Shown one piece after another: positions 57,926 to 64,000 of a stretch of 64,000 bases of DNA (its first letter is position 1; each line of letters opens with the position of its first letter). Under the pieces are notes generated by a model. The model was not told where the DNA came from. It did not search any database and saw only the letters and a list, made by a program, of their open reading frames with translations. Location of the stretch: NCBI RefSeq assembly GCF_001548375.1, contig NZ_AP017295.1, positions 1,178,001-1,242,000 on the forward strand, read 5' to 3'. The translations under genes and the position numbers were made by a program. This DNA comes from Nostoc sp. NIES-3756 (lineage in GTDB: Bacteria; Cyanobacteriota; Cyanobacteriia; Cyanobacteriales; Nostocaceae).

Positions 57926-60151
57926 TTACTTGACACGATGTAGTTTGACTTGACGATTTTCATCACCACTTAGAACCATGCTGTCTTTCAAGTCAACGCT
58001 TCTTATTCCCTTTGTGCTTTGGTAAATTGTTTGACCTTCTGCTGCTTTTGTTTTGTCGAGCTTGTACTCTGTAGTTAAATACCAAACAGTAACTCGTCCA
58101 TCATCTCCACCACTGACGAGTAAACTACCATCTTCACTAAATTTCAATGTTCGTACCGGCGTTTTTGACATTACTTGCCAACTATCTATAGGCTGACAAT
58201 TAACTTCAGAAATTGCACTCTGTTGTCTGGCATTTTTTACAGTCTGGCATTTAGCTAAATTCCAAATAGTAATATAGCCAGCAGAATCAGAGGTGGCTAA
58301 AATTTTGGGTGAGTTGGGCGCAAAATCTACACCCCACACGTAGTCTGTACTCCCTGTTCTAGTATCTATCTTGGCTAAGGATTGGACTGATAAATTCTGC
58401 TGTTTATTGTTAACCTGACTGGGATTCCAAGACCATAATAAAAAACGCTTAAAATTACCTGCTATTACTAGAGTTTGATCATCGGGGCTTAGGGTTAAAG
58501 CGCGAATTTGAAAGCCTGATAAATTAAGTAGAGTTTGCAGGTTGATAACTTGTGGTTGTGGCTGAAATTGATTGTTAACAGATGTCCTTGACCATAGCCT
58601 TAATTTACCACTGCCGTAACCACTAAATAAATAGAGTGAATTTTTAGTAAATGCTAAATCAAAGACTCTATCACCTTTGGCTTTGGAATCTTGTTGGTCT
58701 TGTAGTTGTTCTGTTGTTTCTCCGTTTGGTACATTCCTTAATTCAATTACACCACTATCCAGCCCGATCGCTACACGATTATTTTCTACAGGCATAAAGC
58801 GGGAAACTTGCACCGCATCATCAGTAATTGCTAACAGACCTTGGGGTTCTTGTTGGCGATCGCAAGCCACAGAATTTCTACTATATTTAATATCTGCTGG
58901 GGCTATACTCTCACCATTATTAATTTTCCACAGCCGCAATGTACAATCATCAGAACCACTCAGCGCCAACAAAGCATTACCACTAAAAGCGACGGAGTTC
59001 ACAGAACGAGTGTGCATAATTGGTTCCCGTCCCAGTAGCAAAGCCAACAACAAGGCAATGAGTCCCAAAATTGCCAGTTGTAACCACAGGGGAATAATTG
59101 GTAGACTCCGTAATTCTAGAGTCTGCGTTGCTGGGTCTGTAGTACCCAAACGTTGGTCGAGTAATTCAGCTTTGGCTTCTAGTAGCAGAGTCTTACCTAT
59201 CCCCACCCAAGGGCGTTTTGTTTTCACATTGAGGGTAACTTTACTTGTTTCACCTAAATGCAAATTGGCTGTTTCAGGAACAGTGTTGTAAGTACATTTT
59301 CGCCAATCTCTACCCTGAATACTTACATTCACTTCTTGGTAGAGGTTACTGGCATTCTTGAAGATTAATTCAAAGGTTGCTGTATCAGACTTCCATTGAG
59401 GCAACCATACCGACTTACTAGGAATTTTTTGGTGTTTTTGGGTAACATCAAACTCTACAAATCCTACAGGTAAAACCTCTATGTTACCTGTAGCACTAGC
59501 TGGGTATCCATTATTACTTGTAGCTTCGATACTGAATGGATAGTTTTGGCTAGGTGATTGAATAACAGATGGAGGCTGACATTGAAAAGCTACTTCTGCA
59601 TAGCCACCCGGCTCCAAGGCAAATTGTCTTTCTACATTACCATTCAACCAAGACGAATCCACACCGACAAAACGCAACTTAGCATTAGTAGCTTGTTGAC
59701 TTAAATTCCTTACCCGCACTGGCACATCTACCGTATTACGAGGATAAACTTGAAATGCTCGTACAGGCAATTCTACACTCAAGACCGTGGGTTGATTGTC
59801 TCGCTCGATTGTCAACCGCAACAACAGCCGTCGTTCTTGTCCTAGCTGTGGCGAAAAAATTCTAATCTTTAAGTCAACAGCACCTACAAATCCGGGGATT
59901 GGTGTATTAAGAATAAATACTTGAAAGTCAGTACTACTACCTGGAGGTTTAGTTGCCGCCAGTTCTGGTTCCAGCTTATACCAACGATATTCCGTATTGC
60001 GTTGCTCTCCTGCGGCTGAAATGTCTACTTGAAAACTAGCAAATTGGTTACTATCATTGTTGACTGTGACTGTAAAAGAAGCAGGATTAGTGCCTGGTCT
60101 AAAAATTAGACTTTGAGTAGACAGGCTGGCATTTATTAAATTATTTTCCAT
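57926..60151 (-). CDS. Ig-like, transmembrane and WD40 protein (CIS-linked anchor candidate)
   Basis: A 741-residue protein. Residues 1-345 form three Ig-like domains of the same type as in its neighbour (SLIFRPGTNPASFTVTVNND; VYPRNTVDVPVRVRNLS; FELIFKNASN). A transmembrane helix (about 352-374, LQLAILGLIALLLALLLG) leads to a WD40 propeller (378-741) with typical blades: SGSDDCTLRLW, SDSAGYITIWNL, SGGDDGRVTVWYL. The second membrane protein starts 13 bp downstream. Bacterial WD40 propellers bind partner proteins. A thylakoid-anchored CIS is known from Anabaena, and these two proteins are suitable anchors by structure and position; that is inference. Confidence 0.85.
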   Translation of the reverse strand: MENNLINASLSTQSLIFRPGTNPASFTVTVNNDSNQFASFQVDISAAGEQRNTEYRWYKLEPELAATKPPGSSTDFQVFILNTPIPGFVGAVDLKIRIFSPQLGQERRLLLRLTIERDNQPTVLSVELPVRAFQVYPRNTVDVPVRVRNLSQQATNAKLRFVGVDSSWLNGNVERQFALEPGGYAEVAFQCQPPSVIQSPSQNYPFSIEATSNNGYPASATGNIEVLPVGFVEFDVTQKHQKIPSKSVWLPQWKSDTATFELIFKNASNLYQEVNVSIQGRDWRKCTYNTVPETANLHLGETSKVTLNVKTKRPWVGIGKTLLLEAKAELLDQRLGTTDPATQTLELRSLPIIPLWLQLAILGLIALLLALLLGREPIMHTRSVNSVAFSGNALLALSGSDDCTLRLWKINNGESIAPADIKYSRNSVACDRQQEPQGLLAITDDAVQVSRFMPVENNRVAIGLDSGVIELRNVPNGETTEQLQDQQDSKAKGDRVFDLAFTKNSLYLFSGYGSGKLRLWSRTSVNNQFQPQPQVINLQTLLNLSGFQIRALTLSPDDQTLVIAGNFKRFLLWSWNPSQVNNKQQNLSVQSLAKIDTRTGSTDYVWGVDFAPNSPKILATSDSAGYITIWNLAKCQTVKNARQQSAISEVNCQPIDSWQVMSKTPVRTLKFSEDGSLLVSGGDDGRVTVWYLTTEYKLDKTKAAEGQTIYQSTKGIRSVDLKDSMVLSGDENRQVKLHRVK

Positions 60152-60296
60152 AGTATTTCATCCCAGAGCGCCCATTTTTTGATAATAAAAAAATGTGAGT
60201 CCGACAATTCTTTTTTGACCCCTCCCCTAACCCCTCTCCGATACGGAAAGGAGAGTATAGAGTATGAGATATCAACGAAAAATTAAGCTTTTAAAG

Positions 60297-60492
60297 CCTC
60301 TCTCCTCTTAGGCTACGGTGTACACACATCTCTATGCTAGGTGCAGAATATGGTTTGATCCCCCTAAATCCCCCTTAAAAAGGGGGACTTTAAGAAAATT
60401 CCCCCCTTTTTAAGGGGGGTTAGGGGGGATCGAAACGCTGTGAGGCAACTTGATCAGACTTGTGTGTACACCGTAGCCTAAGAGGAGAGAGG
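60297..60492. mobile_element. 196-bp nested palindromic element (MITE-like)
   Basis: Perfect 32-bp terminal inverted repeats (60297-60328 and 60461-60492; outer end CCTCTCTCCTCTTAGG). Inside are near-perfect inner arms (GATCCCCCTAAATCCCCC at 60358 and its inverted counterpart up to 60430) and CCTTAAAAAGGGGG hairpins. There is no reading frame and no clear target duplication. It resembles a non-autonomous mobile repeat. The rest of the 560-bp gap holds a CTAACCCCTCTCC/GGAGAG repeat (60228-60255) and the hairpin at 60616. Confidence 0.7.
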
Positions 60493-60615
60493 TACTCTAC
60501 GAGAAGCGCTTTGCGCTATGGAGAGGAGTTTTTCCAGCCGTCGAACTCACGTAAAAAAAAAGAGGCATAGCTAAGTATAACTAAGGATATATTCCAAAAA
60601 GTGCAACTAAACAAA

Positions 60616-60641
60616 TAGGGGCGCACATATGTACGCCCCTA
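60616..60641. repeat. Small palindrome TAGGGGCG / CGCCCCTA
   Basis: An 8-bp stem with a 10-nt loop (CACATATGTA, itself nearly palindromic). It lies 71 bp behind the stop of the leftward gene at 60712. A dispersed repeat of this type is common in cyanobacterial intergenic DNA; it may also serve as a terminator. Confidence 0.5.
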
Positions 60642-60711
60642 CTAAAATCAACGTTATTGTGTAATTAATTTTTGTGAAGATTTCCCAGTGAGGTCACTCA
60701 AGGACTTCTAC

Positions 60712-61359
60712 TTATCTCATCTCATCGTATTCGTGAGCTTCCACACGTCTTGTTTCCATACCTGGGGGTAGAAACTCAGCCCGACGTACAGGAACCAGAG
60801 GTTGTGTATTGTTGGGATATGGATGAATAACTTGTACAGTACGAGTAGAGCGTGGACGCGTGGAAAATAGAGATAACACGCCAGCAACCACAATACCACC
60901 ACCCACGGTTAGGGTAGCACCACCAACAGCCCAAACAATAGGCGAAGACCACCAAGAACTTTGGGCTGGTAACACAGCAGATGCGGCTCTTTGAGTGTTC
61001 TGCTGAACTAGTGCCATTTGTTGGGCATTGTTCCAGTTTTGAAACTGGGATTGTTGGTTTTGGAGTTGACTTCTGAGTTGCTCGTTATCGTACTTTAGCC
61101 GCTCAAAATCCATTTTCAAGCGTTCTAATTCCACGCTCTGCACAGGATTAGGAGCGGTTGGTTGGGGATTATTATATGCTGGTTGCCCGTAAGGTGGTTG
61201 ATACTGTGGCGGGATGACCTGAGGCGCTACTACAGTTGCTGGCATTTGTGAAGCAACACCAAAGTTAGGCTGTAGGGAGGTATTAGTTCCCTTGAGCATT
61301 AAGAGAGCCGCCAGTCCAGCTACGGCGACACCGCCGATAAATGCCATACTTTCACTCAT
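60712..61359 (-). CDS. Hypothetical membrane protein with coiled coil
   Basis: A 215-residue protein with an N-terminal hydrophobic helix (about 5-23), a Pro/Gln/Tyr-rich linker (35-75), a coiled coil (LERLKMDFERLKYDNEQLRSQ, about 78-105), a second transmembrane helix (about 138-165) and a basic Arg-rich tail ending in EAHEYDEMR. I know no named family. It is separated by repeats from the CIS genes and by 242 bp from trpA, so no operon partner is obvious. Function unknown. Confidence 0.75.
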   Translation of the reverse strand: MSESMAFIGGVAVAGLAALLMLKGTNTSLQPNFGVASQMPATVVAPQVIPPQYQPPYGQPAYNNPQPTAPNPVQSVELERLKMDFERLKYDNEQLRSQLQNQQSQFQNWNNAQQMALVQQNTQRAASAVLPAQSSWWSSPIVWAVGGATLTVGGGIVVAGVLSLFSTRPRSTRTVQVIHPYPNNTQPLVPVRRAEFLPPGMETRRVEAHEYDEMR

Positions 61360-61601
61360 CGCCTTTACCTCTCACCTGCGATGTAACTTTCATAACTTTT
61401 GACTGACTTACTCTCACACTCATAGTTTTTATAGCCTACTTATTACACATAATACCCAAAATATAAGCTGCTGTATCAGCTAGTTTTTTTACTGCCTAAT
61501 ATCTAATGTTAATATTCAAGACCATAAATATGGAATTGTCCAGCACATTAAGAGTAAAAAAACTATACTGTTATACTTTTTAATCTACTTTTCCGAAATC
61601 A

Positions 61602-62402
61602 TCAAGATGTTTTGATGGCTGCTTTGAGACTTTGACAAAATTCGGCGATCGCACTGAGTCCTTGTTCTGGTGTCCCTTCCGCTAACCGCTTAACAAAGGC
61701 GCTACCCACAATAGCTGCATCCGCTCCCCATTGCTTAACCTGAGTTGCTTGTTCTGGCTGGGAAATCCCAAAACCTACACCAATGGGTTTATCTGTTACA
61801 TGGCGGATTTGCACCAGTAAATCAGATACACGGGTTTCTATTTGCGATCGCATCCCTGTCACGCCTGTTACACTGACCAAATAGATAAATCCTTGGGATG
61901 AACTAGCGATCGCTTCTATTCTCTCGGATGAACTGGTTGGCGCAATCAATAAAGTTAAATCTATACCCTTTTCACTTGCAGGTTTTAATAGTCCTGCGGC
62001 TTCTTCCAAAGGTAAATCAGGCACAACCAAACCATCAACACCAGCCGCCACAATTTGATCTAGGAACTCGTCGATTCCCCGGTGCAGAATGGGGTTGTAG
62101 TAGGTAAATAAGATGATTGGTGCTTGCAAACTGGGAGTAGTGGCTTTTAACATCTCCAATACATTTTCCAGTTTTGTTCCCCGTTGTAAAGCGCGGGTAG
62201 CGGCTGCTTGAATTACAGGCCCATCTGCCAGAGGATCAGAGTAGGGAACACCCAACTCAATAAAGTCAGCACCATTACTATCTAATATTTTTAAAGCTGC
62301 GGCTGTAGTTTCTAAATCAGGATCACCAGCAGTAATAAACGGAATCAGAGCGCACTCTTGATTCCGTCTGAGGGTTTGGAAGCGATCGGCAATAACGGTC
62401 AT
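61602..62402 (-). CDS. trpA: Tryptophan synthase alpha chain
   Basis: A 266-residue (beta/alpha)8 barrel that splits indole-3-glycerol phosphate into indole and glyceraldehyde 3-phosphate and passes the indole to TrpB. The catalytic residues are E49 ([11 protein letters not shown]) and D60 (DPLADGP). The phosphate loop GVGFGIS and the terminal VGSAFV segment are present. The length is typical. In many cyanobacteria the order trpA, DUF3007 gene, ndhL is conserved, as it is here, although a repeat-filled gap of 159 bp separates the first two. The start is ATG 62402. Confidence 0.98.
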   Translation of the reverse strand: MTVIADRFQTLRRNQECALIPFITAGDPDLETTAAALKILDSNGADFIELGVPYSDPLADGPVIQAAATRALQRGTKLENVLEMLKATTPSLQAPIILFTYYNPILHRGIDEFLDQIVAAGVDGLVVPDLPLEEAAGLLKPASEKGIDLTLLIAPTSSSERIEAIASSSQGFIYLVSVTGVTGMRSQIETRVSDLLVQIRHVTDKPIGVGFGISQPEQATQVKQWGADAAIVGSAFVKRLAEGTPEQGLSAIAEFCQSLKAAIKTS

Positions 62403-62561
62403 TAGTCAGTAGTCGGTGGTCAGTGGTTAGTAGTCAATAGTAACAAACAACCGACCACCGTAGACCATAGGGAGTAGGGAGTAGGGAGAGATGTAGCTTG
62501 CTTCCCATAGGGTAGGAGATGAGGAAGATGAGGGGGATGAGGGAGAACTGTTGACTGTTGA
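62403..62561. repeat. STRR-rich gap between trpA and the DUF3007 gene
   Basis: Runs of AGTAGTCAGTGG, GGGAGTAGGGA, GATGAGG and TGTTGACTG words. Same family as the repeats at 38.7, 48.6 and 52.4 kb. No gene. Confidence 0.7.
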
Positions 62562-62873
62562 CTAACTCTGAGTTTGTTTCTCTTCCTCAATCTCGGCTTG
62601 AATTTTGGCTAATTCTTCTGGACTGAGTTCATCTAGCCGTTTTTGGAAAAAGGCTTGTTCATAGTCTTCCCGTTGTTGATGGTAGGTCATACTGTTTCCC
62701 ACCGCACGTAAAACATAGGTTGCTAACCAGCCAATCAACCCGATGACCAGTACGACTTGGCTCCAAATACCAGCTTTTTGACCATCTAAACCGAATACTT
62801 GGAATCCTAGATATGCCAAGCCACCGAAAATGAAAATGCCCAAGCCAATGCCAATAGCGTCAATACGTCGCAT
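62562..62873 (-). CDS. DUF3007 family small membrane protein
   Basis: I start at ATG 62873 (MRRIDAIGIGLGIF); the longer frame needs a TTG. The protein has 103 residues: two transmembrane helices (about 8-26 and 36-55) and a charged helical tail (LDELSPEELAKIQAEIEEEK). The DUF3007 family occurs in cyanobacteria and plants next to ndhL; a role with the NDH-1 complex has been suspected from this order but is not proven. It lies 24 bp after ndhL and is surely co-transcribed. Confidence 0.9.
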   Translation of the reverse strand: MRRIDAIGIGLGIFIFGGLAYLGFQVFGLDGQKAGIWSQVVLVIGLIGWLATYVLRAVGNSMTYHQQREDYEQAFFQKRLDELSPEELAKIQAEIEEEKQTQS

Positions 62874-62897
62874 GAGATTATGACCTACCAATCTTGA

Positions 62898-63110
62898 TTA
62901 AACTTCGATTTTGCGTGGACGGGGGCGCAGGTTGATAAATGGTGATAAAACCAGCAGCCCAGGGAAAAACAAGAACACCAGAAAATACATGAAGGTGCGC
63001 TCAAAGGAGCTAACCACATACCAGCGCAGGTTTAGGTAAAACAGTAAAGCAACAGGCACAACTAATAAGTAGGCTCCGGCTAAAGCCAGATATAGCAGGG
63101 GTACAATCAT
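62898..63110 (-). CDS. ndhL: NAD(P)H-quinone oxidoreductase subunit L
   Basis: A 70-residue membrane protein with two hydrophobic helices (about 3-25 and 40-58), the [18 protein letters not shown] segment between them and a short basic end (RPRPRK). This matches NdhL (IctA), an oxygenic-phototroph-specific subunit of the NDH-1 complex in the thylakoid membrane. The complex takes part in cyclic electron flow, respiration and CO2 uptake. It is the first gene of the ndhL-DUF3007 pair. Confidence 0.96.
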   Translation of the reverse strand: MIVPLLYLALAGAYLLVVPVALLFYLNLRWYVVSSFERTFMYFLVFLFFPGLLVLSPFINLRPRPRKIEV

Positions 63111-63485
63111 AAATCCTTTGTTTGAGTGGATTAGATTAATTGGTGCATCTATTTTCCATCATAGGCTGAACTGGAAGCCAGAAGGAAGCTTAACTATTGG
63201 GCTTTTAAATGAGTCCAGAAAAAATTCCTGATTATTGCTGATCAAAACTATAAAATAATGCTACAATGGCAAAGCCAGTAAACAAGCGCTGCTCTTGTCA
63301 GGCAAGATTGAAGATGCTAACCTTAGCTAGTCCAAGGAAGCAAAAGCAACTCTTAGCTAGGAAAAGCAAATCTCTCAGTTAAGATAAAAATTTTTCAATC
63401 TGTTGGACAAAATGCGCATTTAGTGGTGGAATAGATGAGGGGGTATTTGCTACCTCCAAAAAATAAAGAAGCCCCAAAACAATGG
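63111..63485. other. Intergenic region between ndhL and tRNA-Leu
   Basis: 375 bp between divergent ndhL and the tRNA gene; both promoters should lie here. TTGCTG (63235) and TACAAT (63262) are present but 21 bp apart, too far for a standard promoter. No reading frame or hairpin stands out. Confidence 0.4.
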
Positions 63486-63785
63486 GGGGGTGTGGCGGAA
63501 TGGCAGACGCTACGGACTTAAATAATTGAGCCTTAAAGAAGAAATTCTTTAAGTGGATGCTCTCAAACTCAGGGAAACCTAAATCTGTTCGTAGACACGG
63601 CAATCCTGAGCCAAGCCCAAGATAATTGGGAAGGTGCAGAGACTCGACGGGAGCTACCCTAACGTCAAGACGAGGGTAAAGAGAGAGTCCAATTCTCAAA
63701 GCCATTAGGCAGTAGCGAAAGCTGCGGGAGAATGAAAATCCGTTGACCTTAAACGGTCGTGAGGGTTCAAGTCCCTCCACCCCCA
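63486..63785 (+). tRNA. trnL-UAA: tRNA-Leu(UAA) interrupted by a group I intron
   Basis: The 5' exon (63486-63519) begins GGGGGTG and ends in the anticodon loop ...GGACTT. The 3' exon (63735-63785) begins AAAATCCG and ends CACCCCCA. Joined, they give a seven-base-pair acceptor stem (GGGGGTG/CACCCCC), the anticodon loop CTTAAAA with anticodon UAA, and a T arm GAGGG-TTCAAGT-CCCTC. CCA is not encoded beyond the first A. The split after the first anticodon base is the ancient position shared by cyanobacteria and plastids. Confidence 0.96.
63520..63734 (+). ncRNA. Group I intron in tRNA-Leu(UAA)
   Basis: 215 nt, from AAATAATTGAGCC to the terminal G of GGGAGAATG. The conserved core can be recognised: ACTCAGGGAAACCTAAATCTG (P3/P4 region), CAATCCTGAGCCAAGCC (P-Q elements), GGTGCAGAGACTCGACGGGAGCTACCC (R element and P7) and AAGACGAGGGTAAAGAGAGAGTCC (S and P8/P9). 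The exon ends T|intron and G|AAAA fit group I rules. The intron has a short variable loop and no endonuclease gene. Confidence 0.95.
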
Positions 63786-63817
63786 TAAATTAATTCAGAA
63801 TTTGTATATAGTGAGTT

Positions 63818-63868
63818 GTGACTGTACCCATAACTTTGCCGCAATGGCAAGTTTATGGGTACAGTCAC
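63818..63868 (+). terminator. Long hairpin downstream of tRNA-Leu
   Basis: 23-bp arms with two mismatches (outer sequence GTGACTGTACCCATAA) around a 5-nt loop, followed by TCAATTTT. This is a plausible terminator for the tRNA transcript. Confidence 0.65.
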
Positions 63869-63878
63869 TCAATTTTGG

Positions 63879-63924
63879 ATTTGAGATTTTAGATTAACCT
63901 ATTCTTTAATCTAAAATCTCAAAT
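63879..63924. repeat. Perfect 19-bp inverted repeat
   Basis: ATTTGAGATTTTAGATTAA and its exact complement enclose 8 nt. It lies directly behind the previous hairpin. ATTTTAGATT-type palindromes are common intergenic repeats in this group of organisms. Confidence 0.7.
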
Positions 63925-63954
63925 TGTTCAGTCATAAAATCGTATTGCCAAGTT

Positions 63955-63979
63955 ACCCCTGTGAAGCTCAGGGGTTTTT
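63955..63979 (+). terminator. GC-rich hairpin with T-run
   Basis: ACCCCTG and CAGGGGT form a 7-bp stem with a 7-nt loop, followed by TTTTG. It is a compact intrinsic terminator reading rightward, the third hairpin in a row after the tRNA gene. Confidence 0.55.
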
Positions 63980-64000
63980 GACTATTACCGAGATAATAGC

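Noticed and set aside
57913..57969. N-terminal extension of the Ig-transmembrane protein
   Set aside because: It overlaps the preceding gene by 44 bp, while ATG 57912 has a GAGGG site and starts 13 bp after the stop.
63379..63786. 135-codon leftward frame (MGVEGLEPSRPF...)
   Set aside because: It is the antisense of the tRNA-Leu gene and its intron; this false protein is a known artefact of tRNA genes.

Overview
The window comes from a filamentous, probably heterocyst-forming cyanobacterium of the Nostoc/Anabaena group. This rests on many HIP1 octamers (GCGATCGC), heptanucleotide tandem repeats between genes, a tRNA-Leu(UAA) gene split by a group I intron, ndhL, and small membrane families limited to cyanobacteria and plastids (DUF3593, DUF2499, DUF3007).

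Layout. 1-8.7 kb is mixed chromosome: a partial membrane Ser/Thr kinase, hisA, two small membrane proteins, a CsaB-like pyruvyl transferase, a GT39-type glycosyltransferase and a DUF427 protein. 8.8-20.7 kb is a secretion region: a type I exporter pair (HlyD adaptor plus an ABC exporter with a cyclic-nucleotide-binding-like domain and a degenerate C39 domain), then a divergent two-partner secretion pair. The TpsA partner is an unusual in-frame fusion of a GT2 glycosyltransferase, a hemagglutinin-type secretion domain and a CHAT protease. 60.7-64 kb returns to housekeeping genes: trpA, DUF3007, ndhL and the intron-containing tRNA-Leu.

20.9-60.2 kb is the centrepiece: a contractile injection system (CIS) of the extracellular/thylakoid-anchored type, spread over several operons. 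The left rightward operon (29.1-41.1 kb) encodes an inner-tube protein, a long disordered protein with tape-measure-like motifs, the hub adaptor, VgrG-like spike, PAAR tip, gp25, baseplate J, an Ig-fused tail protein I and a DUF4159 protein. A leftward block (46.3-43.0 kb) encodes a DUF4255 cap protein and the AAA+ ATPase. The right rightward operon (48.8-55.5 kb) encodes a second DUF4255 protein, the sheath, two more tube proteins, two chaperone-like proteins, a 49-codon DUF6760-type gene and an FHA protein. Two large Ig/transmembrane proteins, one with a WD40 propeller, follow on the opposite strand and are good candidates for membrane anchors.

Cargo lies beside the machine. A 1716-aa protein carries the DUF4157 eCIS-core domain and a C-terminal nuclease and is followed by a SUKH-type and a YbjN-like gene, candidate immunity genes. 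A shorter DUF4157 protein sits next to it, and a separate protein has a transglutaminase-like Cys-His-Asp triad. All three share a short basic N-terminal leader and an EQQAD motif.

The least expected signal is regulatory. The cluster contains a membrane Ser/Thr kinase whose tail repeats carry T-I-F-Q-x-R motifs, and an FHA protein with matching T-x-V-Q-P-R motifs. This resembles the PpkA/Fha threonine phosphorylation switch of type VI secretion. The FHA protein ends in a methylglyoxal synthase-like domain that has lost key catalytic residues.
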